Source of the DNA: Patagioenas fasciata
Taxonomy: Eukaryota; Chordata; Aves; Columbiformes; Columbidae
Length of the DNA stretch: 64,000 bases
Assembly: GCF_037038585.1 (NCBI RefSeq)
Contig: NC_092541.1
Coordinates: 3,283,445-3,347,444 of the forward strand
Reading direction: 5' to 3'
The notes under the pieces are model-generated. The model searched no databases and was not told where the DNA came from. It saw nothing but the letters and a program-made list of their open reading frames with translations. Shown in pieces: positions 61,595 to 64,000 of the stretch. Made by a program: the position numbers and the translations under genes. Positions within the stretch are counted from its first letter, which is position 1, and each line of letters opens with the position of its first letter.

Positions 61595-64000
61595 ATGGGG
61601 TCTGCAGCCGCCCTGCCCTGCCTGCTGCTTTGCATCTTCTACCTCACAGCTGGAGCATCTGCAAAGCCGTAAGCCTTCTCCATGTCTGCCTGTCCATACC
61701 TGGTGGGACGGTGGTTGGTCTCAGTGACAACCTTCGCTCTGACAGTGGTCACTGCTCAGGGTGGAAATGCTTGGGGTGGTGGGTTGTCCTCACAGAGGAC
61801 TTAACACTTGGGGTTGGTGTCTCTGGGCTGGTTTGGTATAGGTGCAACCTTGCACACAAGGCAGTGGGTGAGCAGAGACTTTTCTCCCTCTGCAGAGCGA
61901 CCCCTTGGCTGTTTCCCAAGGTGTTATGGTTGGACTCAATGATCTTGAAGGTCTTTTTCAACCAGAATGATTCTGTGACTCTGTGTTTAGGCAAATAACT
62001 GTGCCCTGACCAGCATCTTTGGGCAGATGGGGGCAAAGCTCGGTGGTGTAGCTCTGCAAAGTGCACCCAGGGCTGGGAAAAACTCAAGTGCCCCCCACCT
62101 TGAGAGTCTGGAGTGGAGGGGAGCACTGGGATTTGGTGGTGGGTCCCTGCTCTCCTCCACTATCAAGGTGTCCCCTCCCCAGGCGCTACATGGTGCTGGT
62201 CCCCTCTGTGTTCTACTACCCGTACACGGGCAAAGTGCACATCCACCTCATGGACCTGGATGAACCAGTGCGGGTGACCCTTCATCTGGCCAGCAGCCAC
62301 AATGTCCCCAACATCACCCTGGAGGTGCAGGGCAGCGATATCCTCCAGCTGAACTGGCCCCGCTTCTCCAATGTGAGTCATGGCCCCATGGCAGGGCTGA
62401 GGACCCGGGGAAGGGGTGTCCATCCCATACCCACCACCAGAGCTGGGCTGGGGGAAGTGGGTGGGGACATGGGGTCCATCCTGGATGGGCAACAAGTGAT
62501 CTGGAGAGTGGAAGGACATGGTCTATATACAGAGACCTTGTGGGCTGTATCTGCATCATGTTCCCATCAACACCAGTCCCCTGGTGCCTTCATGGGGCAG
62601 TGGGGTGGTGATGACTGAGGACAGGTGTGGTGACTCACTAGCATCCAACCATTCCTGCTGTTCCCTTGGGGGCAGATTTCTCCCCCTTCTGAACAGAACC
62701 ATGCATATTGGGATCTTCACATCTCCATCGAGGGAGGTTCCCTGCAGGCCTATGAGCAGAAGCGAGTTCTGGTGAAGTTCCTGGCGCCGGGGACCTTGGT
62801 GCAAACAGACAAGGATGTCTACAAGCCTGGACAAACAGGTGAGGGACAGGACTTGCTCGAAGAGCTCACAGGCTCTTGGAATGGAATCCCCAAATTTGGG
62901 TCCCAGGCCCTACTGCTCACTCCTGCTCCTGCCTTTGCTCTCTCCAGTGAAAATTCGAATTGCGCGTTTGGATCCAAACTTAACTCCTAGCAACAGGGAG
63001 GTGAGATGGGGTTGGGGGATGGAGGCAGTGGGATCCCCACATGCCCAAGATGATCAGTTGTGGCACCAGTGTCACTGCCTTCAGTGTCATGATGAGTGTG
63101 GAGAAGACGAATGCGGGGAGGGAATCCCCCAAACACCGAAGGAACGTGGGGTGGGGGGACACACACAACCCTTCCCAGCAGCCCCAGCCTGAGCACCCAG
63201 GGTACAGCCCTTGGTTTTTGGTATTGGCACAGGAGATGAATTTTGCACCTTTGCACCATCCCTCTGCCTGTTTTCTCTTATGTGGAGCTTTTATGCACCA
63301 TTATAACACCCGCTGGTTTTAGGCTCCTGGTGTCAGGCAGTGCTGGCAGCCACAGTCTCACAGCTAGCGCTGTTTGCACAATGCAGCATTGTTACTCAAC
63401 CCGCTGTATTTGATCGTGCTAAATGCTTCCTCCCTCTTTCTTCGCAGATTCCCCTGGTGGCTGTGAAGGTGAGTTGTCACCCTTGTGCCAGTCCACCAGC
63501 TCCCTCGGGAAGAGCAAAGGGCCCCAGCACGTGTGTGTGGTGATGGGGACAAGGAGCGGTGACAGGGACAACCCCAATGCAGTTACAAGGATAAGCGAGA
63601 AGGGGCTTGGGTTCCTTGTGTATACATTTCCAGTGTGCTGGGGATCAGTTTGCTGTCCTCCTGCAAGATGGGGGCACTGACCAAACTGGAGAACGCCCTA
63701 AGCTCCCATTCCAGGCTGGAGGATACCCCTGGCAGCTCTGGCTGCCGTAGCCAGGCTGGAGCTCGGCTGATGCAGCCCCGGGGGGGGAAATTTTCCTTCT
63801 GGAGAGGTGATGCCCTCGGGGATGCTCTGAGTGCGATGGCAGAGCAAAACCTCTGCTTCTTGTGAGGATACACAGGGTGACTCGGGTCCTTGAGGCTGTC
63901 AATCCACCACCACCACGCACCCATCTTGACGCCACGTGTTCTTGTGTGCAGGATCCCAGCTGGAACAGTGTGGCAGAGTGGGAGGAGGTGACTCCGCGGC
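61595..64000 (+). CDS. Alpha-2-macroglobulin-family protein (5' part; runs off window)
   Basis: Start of a large secreted thioester-family protein. Six in-phase exons: 61595-61668, 62183-62372, 62676-62838, 62948-63000, 63448-63468 and 63952 to beyond 64000. Exon 1 encodes a signal peptide (MGSAAALPCLLLCIFYLTAG). The mature start RYMVLVPSVFYYP matches A2M YMVLVPSLL. LVQTDKDVYKPGQTVKIRI matches A2M FVQTDKSIYKPGQTVKFRV, and IPLVAVKDPSWN matches A2M IPLVYIQDPKGN. The 53-bp and 21-bp exons 4 and 5 match the A2M gene layout as I recall it. C3, C4 and CD109 fit less well. The bait region, thioester and receptor-binding domain lie off the right edge, so inhibitor function cannot be judged. Possible N-glycosylation at NITL. 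Confidence 0.88.
61925..61985 (+). mobile_element. CR1 LINE 3' end remnant, intron 1 of A2M-like gene
   Basis: Forward-oriented final 60 bp of CR1: ATGGTTGGACTCAATGATCT, TTTCAACCAGAATGATTC, ending in a degenerate terminal repeat TGTGACTCTGTG. Confidence 0.8.

Noticed and set aside
61595-64000. Complement C3/C4 or CD109 identity
   Set aside because: The YMVLVPS start, VQTDKDVYKPGQT and IPLVAVKDPSWN match A2M better, as do the 53- and 21-bp exons.

Overview
The window is nuclear DNA of a bird. The evidence is about nineteen 3' fragments of the avian LINE CR1, vertebrate gene structures with GT-AG (and one GC-AG) introns, two CpG-island promoters, and an order of genes that in mammals lie on human chromosome 17q (SPOP, SLC35B1, PRR29). 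The species cannot be named from the sequence. Gene calls rest on reading exon translations against family sequences known from memory, with splice phases checked by hand; no database search was run.

Left third (1 to about 20.1 kb, minus strand): SPOP, a cullin-3 substrate adaptor. Seven coding exons are present (residues 1-279 of about 374); the last exons lie beyond the left edge. A long, nearly repeat-free 5' intron leads to a CpG-island promoter (about 18.85-20.15 kb) carrying three perfect NRF1-type palindromes. From 20.15 to 28.4 kb no gene was recognised.

Middle (28.4-46.6 kb, minus strand): SLC35B1, the ER ATP/ADP exchanger, is complete in nine exons with its own CpG island and carries a solo LTR in intron 3. 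A 17-bp minisatellite lies upstream of it. Next comes a complete 13-exon class B (secretin-family) G-protein-coupled receptor of 424 residues that most resembles GHRH receptors. It is probably the second GHRH receptor or PRP/GHRH-like-peptide receptor type that mammals lack. Its introns are full of CR1 fragments.

Right third (46.6-64 kb, plus strand): a pentanucleotide (ATCCC)n array and CR1 debris; PRR29, complete in six exons; an AGPAT1-like lysophosphatidic acid acyltransferase, complete in six exons (299 aa); and the first six exons of an alpha-2-macroglobulin-family protein that runs off the right edge.

The genes do not form one pathway. They are independent vertebrate genes: protein turnover (SPOP), ER energy supply (SLC35B1), peptide-hormone signalling (the receptor), phospholipid synthesis (AGPAT-like), a secreted inhibitor-like protein (A2M-like) and a protein of unknown role (PRR29). 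The most notable points are the intact GHRHR-like receptor, the AGPAT-like gene next to a thioester-family gene, and a CR1 copy that ends 12 bp from a splice acceptor.
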